Assembly: GCA_019454865.1 (NCBI GenBank)
Contig: JACFNJ010000013.1
Span: 1 to 22,603, forward strand
Reading direction: 5' to 3'
Source: Bacteroidia bacterium
Lineage (GTDB): Bacteria; Bacteroidota; Bacteroidia; UKL13-3
DNA length: 22,603 bases
Position numbers and translations under genes: made by a program. The notes beneath the pieces were generated by a model, which had not been told where the DNA came from, searched no databases, and saw only the letters and a list, made by a program, of their open reading frames with translations. Positions 1-6,634 of this stretch are shown here, piece by piece. Position 1 is the stretch's first letter. Every line of letters starts with the position of its first letter.

Positions 1-2347
1 TAAAATTTGAATCTAGCTCAATATTTGAAATGATTCCGGAAGTATCTATTGATAAAAATTGATATGAATCGGAATTGGATGTAATTGAAAATTGAAAAAA
101 TTGTCCGTTAATTACTTCACCCGAATTAAGTGTTTTTCCTTTTTTATCAATCAATATAAGATTACCGTTATCTAAAGTAGAATACAATATTGAATTTTCA
201 TTCTTACTCGCAATTTGAAAAGGGAATTTGGCTTTTTTAGTTAATGACTTTGGATTAAATCCACTTATTGGTTTACCGGTAATTGTATATCCCATTAATC
301 TACTATTTGACAGTGGAACATACATCTCAATAATTGTATCATTATTTAAATCGGCTAGTGTAAAAGGTAAATATGCTTTACCCGGATAATTTATCGGATA
401 TCCAGCCAAACTCACTCCATTTTCATCAATTAGATTTGCTTGTTTTTCGGTACTAAATAAATAACATGTTGAGCCATCTTTTTTCGCATCTATTTCAACA
501 AAATCTCCTACCAATTTACTGTTTAACTTACTCTTCCAAATTAGATTACCAGTTGAAGATATACAATACAATGTATTTTTAACATCTTGAACAAAGATTA
601 TATTCTGCTTTAATAATGAATTATACACAACCTGTGGTGCTGTAATAAAATTAGTATCCAACTTGGCACTCCAAAGCAATTTAGTTTCATTTGAACTTGA
701 GGTTGAATTTGAACTTCTAAACAAATATGAAGCAGTTGTATAAAATGCTTTATTATTTGTATTTGCAAACTGAATGCTCACATACTCAAACTTTTTTATA
801 GTAAACTGATTAATATTTATTGTGCTTAATACATTTTCTTTTACAAATGAATTAGGCAAGAGAAAATTCCTTTCCGGGCTTATCAAAACACTTATATTAT
901 TGGTATGTGAAACGGTTTTTAAATGCTCTTTATATTTAGGATTATTTACTAATGTATTACCGTTTTTATATTCTGTAATAATATTTTTTAATGTAGCTTC
1001 ATTATTAGCAAATACAAAAACATCATTTAATTGTACAAAATAAGGCGAATGAATTTGTTCTAGAATTTCTCCATAAAATAACTTCAAGAAATTACCTAAT
1101 TTTATTCTTTCAATTTCATTCCCTTCATAATAATAGTTAATTGAGTCGGTTTCCCCTTTTTTATGCATTGCTTTTACAATAAACTTTAATGATTGTGCCA
1201 TTGACATAGGATCTTTAAACTTAATAAGCGCAGCCAAATTGTTAATATAATCACCATTCATCGGCTCAATCATTATCAATGATGCCTCACCATCAATAAA
1301 AGGAGTAATTTGTTGATCAAGTGATATGCTATATCGATTTTCTAAACTGTCTTTGAACTTTTCATACTCCGAAAAACGATTTCGTATTTGCAGATATTCA
1401 TTTAATTCTTCATTAAACTTAATATAATCCGAAAAACCCATTTGAATAGCCATTGATGTATTTTGTGGCATGTATTCTTGTAGAGATAGTTTTTTGGGAG
1501 TTTGGTTTTTGAATAAATCAATAAATTGAAATACGGAATCATCCGTGTATGTAACACCTGAAAATTTGAAAGGTTCATTACTTAAATCAATGTTTAAAAC
1601 ACTCCAATTTGCAAAGTTTTTTGTAAATGAAAACATTCCTTGAAATGATGTGTTTAGCAATACATCAAAAAAACCTGGCAGCTTTTGATAATTTATTAAT
1701 ACTACTGCATTATTGCCTGTTTCAGCTAATAATTGTGCTTGATCAAAACCCTTTGTTGAATTAGGTATAGCATAAATTATTTTACGCAATGCATCTTCAA
1801 TCAAATTTGGTTGTGAAGAACAAATCAGGTAATGTTCTTTTAAAGTAACACACAAAAGAATTTTCCCATTTGTATCCATTAAATCATAGACTATGGTTTT
1901 GGCAAAATTTCTTTTTTGAACTTTAGCATTAAGTTTTTGGGATATATCTTCAACTAATCTTTGTATATTAAAGTCATTGCTTGTTTCAGTAACTGCAAAC
2001 AACTCAATTCTATTATCAACCTGATGTAATGAAACCGCTAATGAATTTTCAGCTATAATATCCTTTAGTTCTGAGTTATCATTCACAAAAGATAATATTT
2101 TAGTAATTGTCTCTTTGCTATTTGCTAATTCATTACTTGCAGATAATTCTTTCCATAATTCTGATTTTTGTAATTGTTCCCAAAAGTTTGGAGTATTTTT
2201 AGTTTGAAGAATTAAGAAAGCATCATTAGGAATTGCATGAGTAACAGGTGTGTTTTTAGTATTTATATTATGATAATAAAAATAAATTGCCACCCCGACA
2301 AACAGGAGAACGGTTGATAAAATTCCTATAATTAATGAGCGGCTCAT
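1..2347 (-). CDS. Membrane-anchored DUF3352-like protein with C-terminal beta-propeller-like region (3' end outside window)
   Basis: The minus-strand frame is open from an ATG at 2347 to the left edge, giving at least 782 residues without a stop, so the C-terminus is missing. Residues about 5-24 are a hydrophobic helix (ending VAIYFYY), probably a signal anchor placing the rest in the periplasm. Residues about 38-70 (IPNDAFLILQTKNTPNFW and on) resemble the start of DUF3352 proteins, and a long mixed alpha/beta region follows. From about residue 556 the sequence turns into repeats of the type LLWSAKL / NLIWKSKL plus a segment LADLNNDTIIEMYVP, which look like PQQ-type or FG-GAP beta-propeller blades. 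Function is unknown; a scaffold or envelope-assembly role would be a guess. The start is supported by a perfect TAAATTTG promoter element 20 bases upstream. The reading frame is secure; the family call is moderate. Confidence 0.75.
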   Translation of the reverse strand, partial: MSRSLIIGILSTVLLFVGVAIYFYYHNINTKNTPVTHAIPNDAFLILQTKNTPNFWEQLQKSELWKELSASNELANSKETITKILSFVNDNSELKDIIAENSLAVSLHQVDNRIELFAVTETSNDFNIQRLVEDISQKLNAKVQKRNFAKTIVYDLMDTNGKILLCVTLKEHYLICSSQPNLIEDALRKIIYAIPNSTKGFDQAQLLAETGNNAVVLINYQKLPGFFDVLLNTSFQGMFSFTKNFANWSVLNIDLSNEPFKFSGVTYTDDSVFQFIDLFKNQTPKKLSLQEYMPQNTSMAIQMGFSDYIKFNEELNEYLQIRNRFSEYEKFKDSLENRYSISLDQQITPFIDGEASLIMIEPMNGDYINNLAALIKFKDPMSMAQSLKFIVKAMHKKGETDSINYYYEGNEIERIKLGNFLKLFYGEILEQIHSPYFVQLNDVFVFANNEATLKNIITEYKNGNTLVNNPKYKEHLKTVSHTNNISVLISPERNFLLPNSFVKENVLSTININQFTIKKFEYVSIQFANTNNKAFYTTASYLFRSSNSTSSSNETKLLWSAKLDTNFITAPQVVYNSLLKQNIIFVQDVKNTLYCISSTGNLIWKSKLNSKLVGDFVEIDAKKDGSTCYLFSTEKQANLIDENGVSLAGYPINYPGKAYLPFTLADLNNDTIIEMYVPLSNSRLMGYTITGKPISGFNPKSLTKKAKFPFQIASKNENSILYSTLDNGNLILIDKKGKTLNSGEVINGQFFQFSITSNSDSYQFLSIDTSGIISNIELDSNF

Positions 2348-2366
2348 TCTTAATTTCAATTGATAC

Positions 2367-2374
2367 CAAATTTA
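2367..2374 (-). promoter_or_regulatory. Promoter -7 element (TAAATTTG) of the DUF3352-like gene
   Basis: Read on the minus strand this is TAAATTTG, a perfect match to the Bacteroidota -7 consensus TAnnTTTG, 19 bases before the ATG at 2347. No clear TTTG -33 element is visible at the expected distance. The leader would be only about a dozen bases. Confidence 0.5.
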
Positions 2375-2428
2375 AATTACTATTATCGTATAGGGAATGT
2401 GATTTTTACACACTATAATTGTGAACTT

Positions 2429-2893
2429 ATGACAAACTCTACACTACAAAAACAATTGATTCAAGCCGGTGCTACTTTTGCCGGATTAGCTGTTATAGCA
2501 GGAGCTTTCGGCACACATGGTATAAAAGCTCGTTTAGAGCCATCTCAGTTTGATATTTATTTAAAAGCCGTAGAATATCAGTTCTACCATGCATTTGGGT
2601 TATTAATATTAGGTTTTGGAGCAAGGAGGCTAAACGAACAAGCTGCTAAAGTTATTTTTACATTTTTCATTCTTGGAATTATTTTTTTCTGTGGAAGTTT
2701 ATATCTTCTTTCCACTAGTATAATTTGGGCTAAGGAGCCTATTTCATGGCTTGGGGCTGTAGCACCTATTGGTGGAGTATCTTTTGTAATTGGTTGGGGA
2801 TATTTAGTTGTAAAAGGATATAAACCCAGCTCTAATGAAAACAGTGCAAAAAAGGTTCTTGAAATGCATAGAAGAAAGAAAACAGAAGAATAA
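2429..2893 (+). CDS. DUF423 family small integral membrane protein
   Basis: A protein of 154 residues with four hydrophobic segments and the DUF423 (E. coli YgdD) signature: GAFGTHGIK near the N-terminus, a VEYQFYHAFG segment, GSLYLLS, and a later GAVAPIGG...GWGYL. The family is widespread and its function is not established; it sits in the inner membrane. The frame is open from an ATG at 2360, but the ATG at 2429 is the likely start because it places the first helix and GAFGTHG at the usual distance from the N-terminus and the 23 residues before it match nothing in the family. The C-terminal 25 residues are charged and probably cytosolic. The gene converges with the FtsB-like gene, with only 7 bases between the stops and no obvious terminator hairpin. 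Confidence 0.88.
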   Translation: MTNSTLQKQLIQAGATFAGLAVIAGAFGTHGIKARLEPSQFDIYLKAVEYQFYHAFGLLILGFGARRLNEQAAKVIFTFFILGIIFFCGSLYLLSTSIIWAKEPISWLGAVAPIGGVSFVIGWGYLVVKGYKPSSNENSAKKVLEMHRRKKTEE

Positions 2894-2900
2894 AATATTT

Positions 2901-3200
2901 TTATTTTTTAATTGAGTCTTTTGCTATAAAGACATATACATCTTCATCATCCCGTTTCATCAGATATTTTTCACGTGCAAATTTTTCTAAATTCTTTTCG
3001 TTTGTGAAAAGTTCCTCTCGTTGTCTTTTGGCATCAATAATTTGCTCCTGATAGTACTGGTGTTCTTTTTTTAATTTATTGTATTGTTTCCTCAATTTAT
3101 ATTGATCTATCAAACTATTTCTGTCTGAAAAAAAAAGCAAAGCAATAAAAGCTAATGTTACTATTATGTAGGGATTTGTTATGTATTTTTTCCACTTCAT
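2901..3200 (-). CDS. Septum formation initiator, FtsB/DivIC family
   Basis: A 99-residue bitopic membrane protein. A short basic N-terminus (MKWKKYI) precedes one transmembrane helix (about residues 9-24), then a Lys/Gln/Glu-rich coiled coil (about 30-65) and the family's conserved tail NEKNLEKFAREKYLMKRDDE. FtsB/DivIC proteins pair with FtsL and FtsQ/DivIB at the division site and help activate septal peptidoglycan synthesis. The frame can be opened upstream to an ATG at 3239, but 3200 is preferred: it gives the normal family length, and a plausible promoter (CTTG at 3237-3240, TAATTTTA at 3209-3216) overlaps the would-be longer reading frame. The gene is monocistronic here, lying between the convergent DUF423 gene and the ahcY terminator. 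Confidence 0.88.
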   Translation of the reverse strand: MKWKKYITNPYIIVTLAFIALLFFSDRNSLIDQYKLRKQYNKLKKEHQYYQEQIIDAKRQREELFTNEKNLEKFAREKYLMKRDDEDVYVFIAKDSIKK

Positions 3201-3208
3201 TAATGCGA

Positions 3209-3240
3209 TAAAATTACATCTTGTTTGCAATTCTATCAAG
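3209..3240 (-). promoter_or_regulatory. Candidate promoter of the FtsB/DivIC-like gene
   Basis: On the minus strand CTTG (3237-3240), a 20-base spacer and TAATTTTA (3209-3216) approximate the Bacteroidota TTTG-N20-TAnnTTTG arrangement, with one mismatch in each element. It would start the transcript within a few bases of the ATG at 3200. Confidence 0.4.
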
Positions 3241-3275
3241 TAAAGATTTAAACATTACTTGTGAAAATATATAAA

Positions 3276-3306
3276 AAAGGCTGTTCCAAAATCTGAAACA
3301 GCCTTT
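3276..3306 (-). terminator. Intrinsic terminator downstream of ahcY
   Basis: Inverted repeat with arms AAGGCTGTT (3277-3285) and AACAGCCTT (3297-3305), plus one extra A-T pair and an 11-base loop. On the minus strand the hairpin is followed by a run of T (complement of 3271-3276), as expected for a terminator 22 bases after the ahcY stop codon. Confidence 0.85.
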
Positions 3307-3327
3307 ATAAAAAATTCAAATAATATT

Positions 3328-4641
3328 TTAATACCTGTACAAGTCCGTTTTAAATGGTCCTTCAACAGTAACACCTATGTATTCTGCTTGCTCAGGACGC
3401 AGTTTAGTTAGCTTAGCACCTATATGGCTTAAATGCAATGCAGCTACTTTTTCATCCAAATGCTTTGGCAGTACATAAACCTTATTTTCATACGCAGCAC
3501 TGTTATTCCATAATTCTATTTGAGCTAATGTTTGATTAGAGAAAGAATTACTCATAACAAATGAAGGATGCCCCATAGCACAGCCTAAATTAACTAATCT
3601 GCCTTCAGCCAAAATAATTATTTCTTTTCCTTCAACAGTATATACATCTACCTGAGGTTTGATAGTGTCTTTGGTTGAACCATAGTTTTTATTCAGCCAT
3701 GCCATATCAATCTCGTTATCAAAATGACCGATATTACAAACAATTGATTTATCTCGCATTGCTTTAAAATGCTCTCCGGTAATAATATTTACGTTACCTG
3801 TTGCAGTAACAAATATATTAGCACGTGAACAAGCATCTTCCATTGTTACAACCTCATATCCATCCATTGCGGCTTGTAATGCACATATTGGATCAATTTC
3901 AGTTACTAATACACGAACTCCGGCACCTTGAAGTGAAGCAGCAGAACCTTTCCCAACATCACCATATCCTGCAACAACAGCTACTTTACCGGCAAGCATT
4001 AAATCTGTTGCTCTTCTAATTGCATCTACTAAAGATTCTTTACAACCATATTTATTGTCAAATTTTGATTTTGTAACTGAATCATTAACATTAATTGCAG
4101 GCATTAATAACGTACCTTTTTTCATACGTTCATACAAACGATGTACACCAGTTGTTGTTTCTTCTGATAAACCTTTAATATCTTTAGCTAATTGCGGATA
4201 ACGATCAAAAACCATATTGGTTAAATCGCCTCCATCATCTAAAATCATATTTAATGGTTTACCACCTTCAAAGGCATGTAAGGTTTGTTCAATACACCAA
4301 TCAAACTCTTGTTCGTTTTGACCTTTCCATGCAAATACCGGTGTGCCGGTTGCAGCAATTGCAGCTGCTGCATGATCTTGTGTTGAGAAAATATTACATG
4401 AACTCCATGTAACTTCAGCACCTAATGCTTTTAATGTTTCAATTAATACTGCAGTTTGAATTGTCATGTGCAAGCATCCAGCAATACGAGCACCTTTTAA
4501 TGGTTGTTTTGGGCCATACTCTTTACGAATTGCCATTAATCCGGGCATTTCGGCTTCAGCTAATTTAATTTCTTTTCTACCCCACTCAGCAAGCGAAATA
4601 TCTTTTACTTTGTACGGCAAACGTGTTGTTGATTCTGACAT
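3328..4641 (-). CDS. ahcY: Adenosylhomocysteinase (S-adenosyl-L-homocysteine hydrolase)
   Basis: This NAD-dependent enzyme reversibly hydrolyses S-adenosylhomocysteine to adenosine and homocysteine, removing the inhibitory product of SAM-dependent methylation. The 437-residue length is normal for the family. Visible motifs are GCLHMT (H58), DDGGD (135-139), EETTTG (160-165), the substrate and catalytic segment NVNDSVTKSKFDN (184-196, with K191, D195 and N196 matching the human K186, D190 and N191), the Rossmann NAD site GYGDVGKG (225-232), and GHFDNEID. The C-terminus ends in KTDLYRY, the KxxxYRY tail typical of the family. It is transcribed alone, with its own terminator, divergently from the bacilliredoxin-like gene. 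A weak -7-like TATAATTG (complement of 4666-4673) lies upstream of the start. I see nothing truncated or missing. Confidence 0.98.
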   Translation of the reverse strand: MSESTTRLPYKVKDISLAEWGRKEIKLAEAEMPGLMAIRKEYGPKQPLKGARIAGCLHMTIQTAVLIETLKALGAEVTWSSCNIFSTQDHAAAAIAATGTPVFAWKGQNEQEFDWCIEQTLHAFEGGKPLNMILDDGGDLTNMVFDRYPQLAKDIKGLSEETTTGVHRLYERMKKGTLLMPAINVNDSVTKSKFDNKYGCKESLVDAIRRATDLMLAGKVAVVAGYGDVGKGSAASLQGAGVRVLVTEIDPICALQAAMDGYEVVTMEDACSRANIFVTATGNVNIITGEHFKAMRDKSIVCNIGHFDNEIDMAWLNKNYGSTKDTIKPQVDVYTVEGKEIIILAEGRLVNLGCAMGHPSFVMSNSFSNQTLAQIELWNNSAAYENKVYVLPKHLDEKVAALHLSHIGAKLTKLRPEQAEYIGVTVEGPFKTDLYRY

Positions 4642-4703
4642 AATTTTTTAAAAATTAAAGGATTGCAATTATAGTAATATTGAATGAGATAATAAAAATT
4701 TAT

Positions 4704-4735
4704 TTTTCTCAAATTCTTTTAAATTTTTACCTTTG
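4704..4735 (+). promoter_or_regulatory. Promoter of the bacilliredoxin-like gene
   Basis: TACCTTTG at 4728-4735 matches the Bacteroidota -7 consensus TAnnTTTG perfectly. A TTTT at 4704-4707, spaced 20 bases upstream, is a three-out-of-four -33 element. The leader to the ATG at 4820 would be about 75-80 bases. Confidence 0.6.
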
Positions 4736-4819
4736 AACTTTCGATTTTTTAAAAACCTGATTCAATTTAGTTATTTGATTATTAGGTTTTTTCTCATATT
4801 AATATTTAAAATAAAAATT

Positions 4820-5236
4820 ATGTATCCAGAGATGTTAGTTGCTCCTATGCGTAAAGAGCTTGAAAATGTAGGTTTCAAAAGTTTAATGACTGCTGAAGAT
4901 GTAGAAAAAGCATTAAACGATAAAACCGGAACAAAGTTACTTGTATTTAATTCGGTATGTGGCTGTGCTGCCGGCACTGGTCGCCCTGGTGTTATAAAAG
5001 CTGTTCAAAATGCCTCAAAAAAACCGGAAACTTTAATTACTGTTTTTGCCGGTCAAGAAACTGAAGCCGTAGCTAAAGCAAGAGAATATACCATGCCTTA
5101 TCCTCCATCAAGCCCAAGTGTAGCACTATTTAAAAATGGTGAGCTTGTTCATTTTGTTGAAAGGCACAATATTGAAGGCTTTTCAGCAGAGCAAATTGCA
5201 AATAACTTGCAAGCTGCTTTTGATGAATTCTGTTAA
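4820..5236 (+). CDS. BrxA/BrxB (YphP/YqiW) family bacilliredoxin-like protein
   Basis: A 138-residue thioredoxin-fold protein with the hallmark SVCGCAAG motif (C47-G48-C49) of the DUF1094/YphP family, starting MYPEMLVAPMR as its relatives do. In Firmicutes these proteins remove bacillithiol from S-bacillithiolated proteins; whether this organism makes bacillithiol cannot be told from the window, so the substrate could be another thiol adduct. Other conserved parts are GRPG (after the active site), FAGQETEAV and YPPSSPSVALFKNGELVHF. The frame continues upstream to 4733, but that extension is hydrophobic, AT-rich, overlaps the promoter and is not family-like, so 4820 is the start. It is monocistronic, with a terminator 24 bases after the stop. 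Confidence 0.93.
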   Translation: MYPEMLVAPMRKELENVGFKSLMTAEDVEKALNDKTGTKLLVFNSVCGCAAGTGRPGVIKAVQNASKKPETLITVFAGQETEAVAKAREYTMPYPPSSPSVALFKNGELVHFVERHNIEGFSAEQIANNLQAAFDEFC

Positions 5237-5259
5237 ATTTATTATTTCTTTTTATAAAT

Positions 5260-5292
5260 AAAAGCCTACTTCATTTTATGTTGTAGGCTTTT
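5260..5292. terminator. Bidirectional intrinsic terminator between brx-like gene and queA
   Basis: Perfect inverted repeat AAAAGCCTAC (5260-5269) / GTAGGCTTTT (5283-5292) with a 13-base loop. It lies between convergent stops at 5236 and 5342. The T run is best in the plus direction, but the A-rich left arm also gives a short U tract on the minus strand. Confidence 0.8.
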
Positions 5293-5341
5293 AAATTTAT
5301 ACAAGTCTATTATAGTAATTTATTAACCAATTGCAGTTACT

Positions 5342-6586
5342 TTAAGTGTTATAAACTTTGCTATTGCCAAACAAAATTGAGCTATCGCCATAACTTAAAA
5401 AGCGAAAATTATTCGATAAGGCGTAATTGTATATTGCTTTCCAAGTATCACCAACAAAAGCTGCAATTAATAATATCAATGTATTCTCTGGTTGATGAAA
5501 GTTAGTTATTAAAATATCAACCATCCGAAAGCGATAACCCGGTGCTATTACAATTTGTGAATTAGCTGAAAACACATCCAAGTTTAACCTTTCCATTTCA
5601 TTATTTAATCTTTTCAAAACTTCCAATACAGGCATATTTTGAGGCAAATCATCATACACCTCCCATTGTTTTAACAACATGGATTGAATGGATGCTCCAT
5701 GCATTAATTTAACACCTAACCAATACAAACTTTCTAATGTACGTGTACTTGTTGTTCCAACAGCCACAATCGGATGACGATTTTCAATTTGATGTATTAG
5801 ATATTCTAAAGTTTGTTTTGAGATAATAATATGCTCTTCATGCATTGTATGATTTTGAAGTTTTTCTGCTTTAATTGGCTTAAAAGTTCCTGCGCCTACA
5901 TGCAATGTAACTTCTTCTAAATGGATATTATTTGCTCTAAGTTTATTTAACACTTGTTCAGTAAAATGCAATCCTGCTGTAGGCGATGCCACCGAACCTT
6001 CTACTTTTGCATAAATAGTTTGGTAATCGACTTCGTCCTTATTGTTACTTTCTCTATTTAAATAAGGTGGTATAGGTAAAACACCTCCTAATTGAATAAT
6101 CTCTGCAAAACTAAAATCAGTATTATCCCAACTAAATTTTATCTCAGTTAAATCACCATTAGTGCCAACTTTTTCTGCATACAAGTTGATTTCACCCTTA
6201 TCCGATTTAATTACTTTTATTAATTTACCATCTTTCCAACGTTTTGCATTGCCTATTATACAATACCAGCTTACACTTTCCTTAGCAGATAAAGCTATTT
6301 GGTACTCATTCGGGTGTGCAGGTTCAATACAAAACAATTCAATTTTGGCTCCTGTTTGCTTTTGAAAAAAGATGCGTGCATGTATAACCTTAGTATTATT
6401 AAAAACGAGCATTGCATTATGAGGCAATACATGCACAATAGATTTAAAAACGGATTCAGAAATTATCCCGTCTTTATAAATTAACAGCTTCGACTCGTCT
6501 CGTTCAGTAAGCGGATATTTAGCAATTTTATCATCAGGCAAATCATACAAATAGTCTTTAATATCAATATCTTTTACCTGCTTCAC
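5342..6586 (-). CDS. queA: S-adenosylmethionine:tRNA ribosyltransferase-isomerase
   Basis: QueA transfers and isomerises the ribosyl part of SAM onto 7-aminomethyl-7-deazaguanine in tRNA, making epoxyqueuosine at the wobble position of tRNAs with GUN anticodons. Family blocks seen are LPDDKIAKYP (16-25), DESKLLIY, VFNNTKVIHARI (61-72), GSVASPTAGLHFT (197-209), VGAGTFKPIK (230-239), TTSTRTLE and TNFHQPENTLILL (361-373). At 414 residues it is longer than the roughly 340-residue enterobacterial enzyme, mostly from an insertion between TRTLE and APGYRF (about 290-348). The start codon is GTG at 6586: a stop lies 12 codons upstream in frame with no ATG between, and the next internal Met would remove conserved sequence. 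The gene is 48 bases downstream of the AsmA-like gene and may be the last cistron of the long minus-strand operon. Confidence 0.96.
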   Translation of the reverse strand: MKQVKDIDIKDYLYDLPDDKIAKYPLTERDESKLLIYKDGIISESVFKSIVHVLPHNAMLVFNNTKVIHARIFFQKQTGAKIELFCIEPAHPNEYQIALSAKESVSWYCIIGNAKRWKDGKLIKVIKSDKGEINLYAEKVGTNGDLTEIKFSWDNTDFSFAEIIQLGGVLPIPPYLNRESNNKDEVDYQTIYAKVEGSVASPTAGLHFTEQVLNKLRANNIHLEEVTLHVGAGTFKPIKAEKLQNHTMHEEHIIISKQTLEYLIHQIENRHPIVAVGTTSTRTLESLYWLGVKLMHGASIQSMLLKQWEVYDDLPQNMPVLEVLKRLNNEMERLNLDVFSANSQIVIAPGYRFRMVDILITNFHQPENTLILLIAAFVGDTWKAIYNYALSNNFRFLSYGDSSILFGNSKVYNT

Positions 6587-6613
6587 AATAAATTTGTTTA
6601 ATAAAATCTTATT

Positions 6614-6630
6614 CTCTTTTTATTAAAGAG
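6614..6630 (-). other. Small hairpin in the asmA-queA gap
   Basis: CTCTTT (6614-6619) and AAAGAG (6625-6630) form a six-pair AT-rich hairpin with a five-base loop between the AsmA-like stop and the queA start. It has no strong U tract on the minus strand, so it may weakly attenuate or protect transcript ends, or mean nothing. Confidence 0.25.
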
Positions 6631-6634
6631 TATG

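Noticed and set aside
822..1043. Short plus-strand open frame (73 codons)
   Set aside because: It is antisense to the large minus-strand gene covering 1-2347, whose frame is coherent throughout, and it has no recognisable motif or promoter.
2360..2428. N-terminal extension of the DUF423 protein from the ATG at 2360
   Set aside because: The extra 23 residues are not family-like and overlap the promoter region of the divergent gene; the ATG at 2429 fits the family.
3201..3239. Thirteen extra N-terminal residues of the FtsB/DivIC-like protein from the ATG at 3239
   Set aside because: They overlap a plausible promoter and lengthen the protein beyond the usual size; the ATG at 3200 fits better.
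4733..4819. Hydrophobic N-terminal extension of the bacilliredoxin-like protein
   Set aside because: It could be mistaken for a signal peptide, but it overlaps the TACCTTTG promoter element and the family begins at MYPEM (4820).
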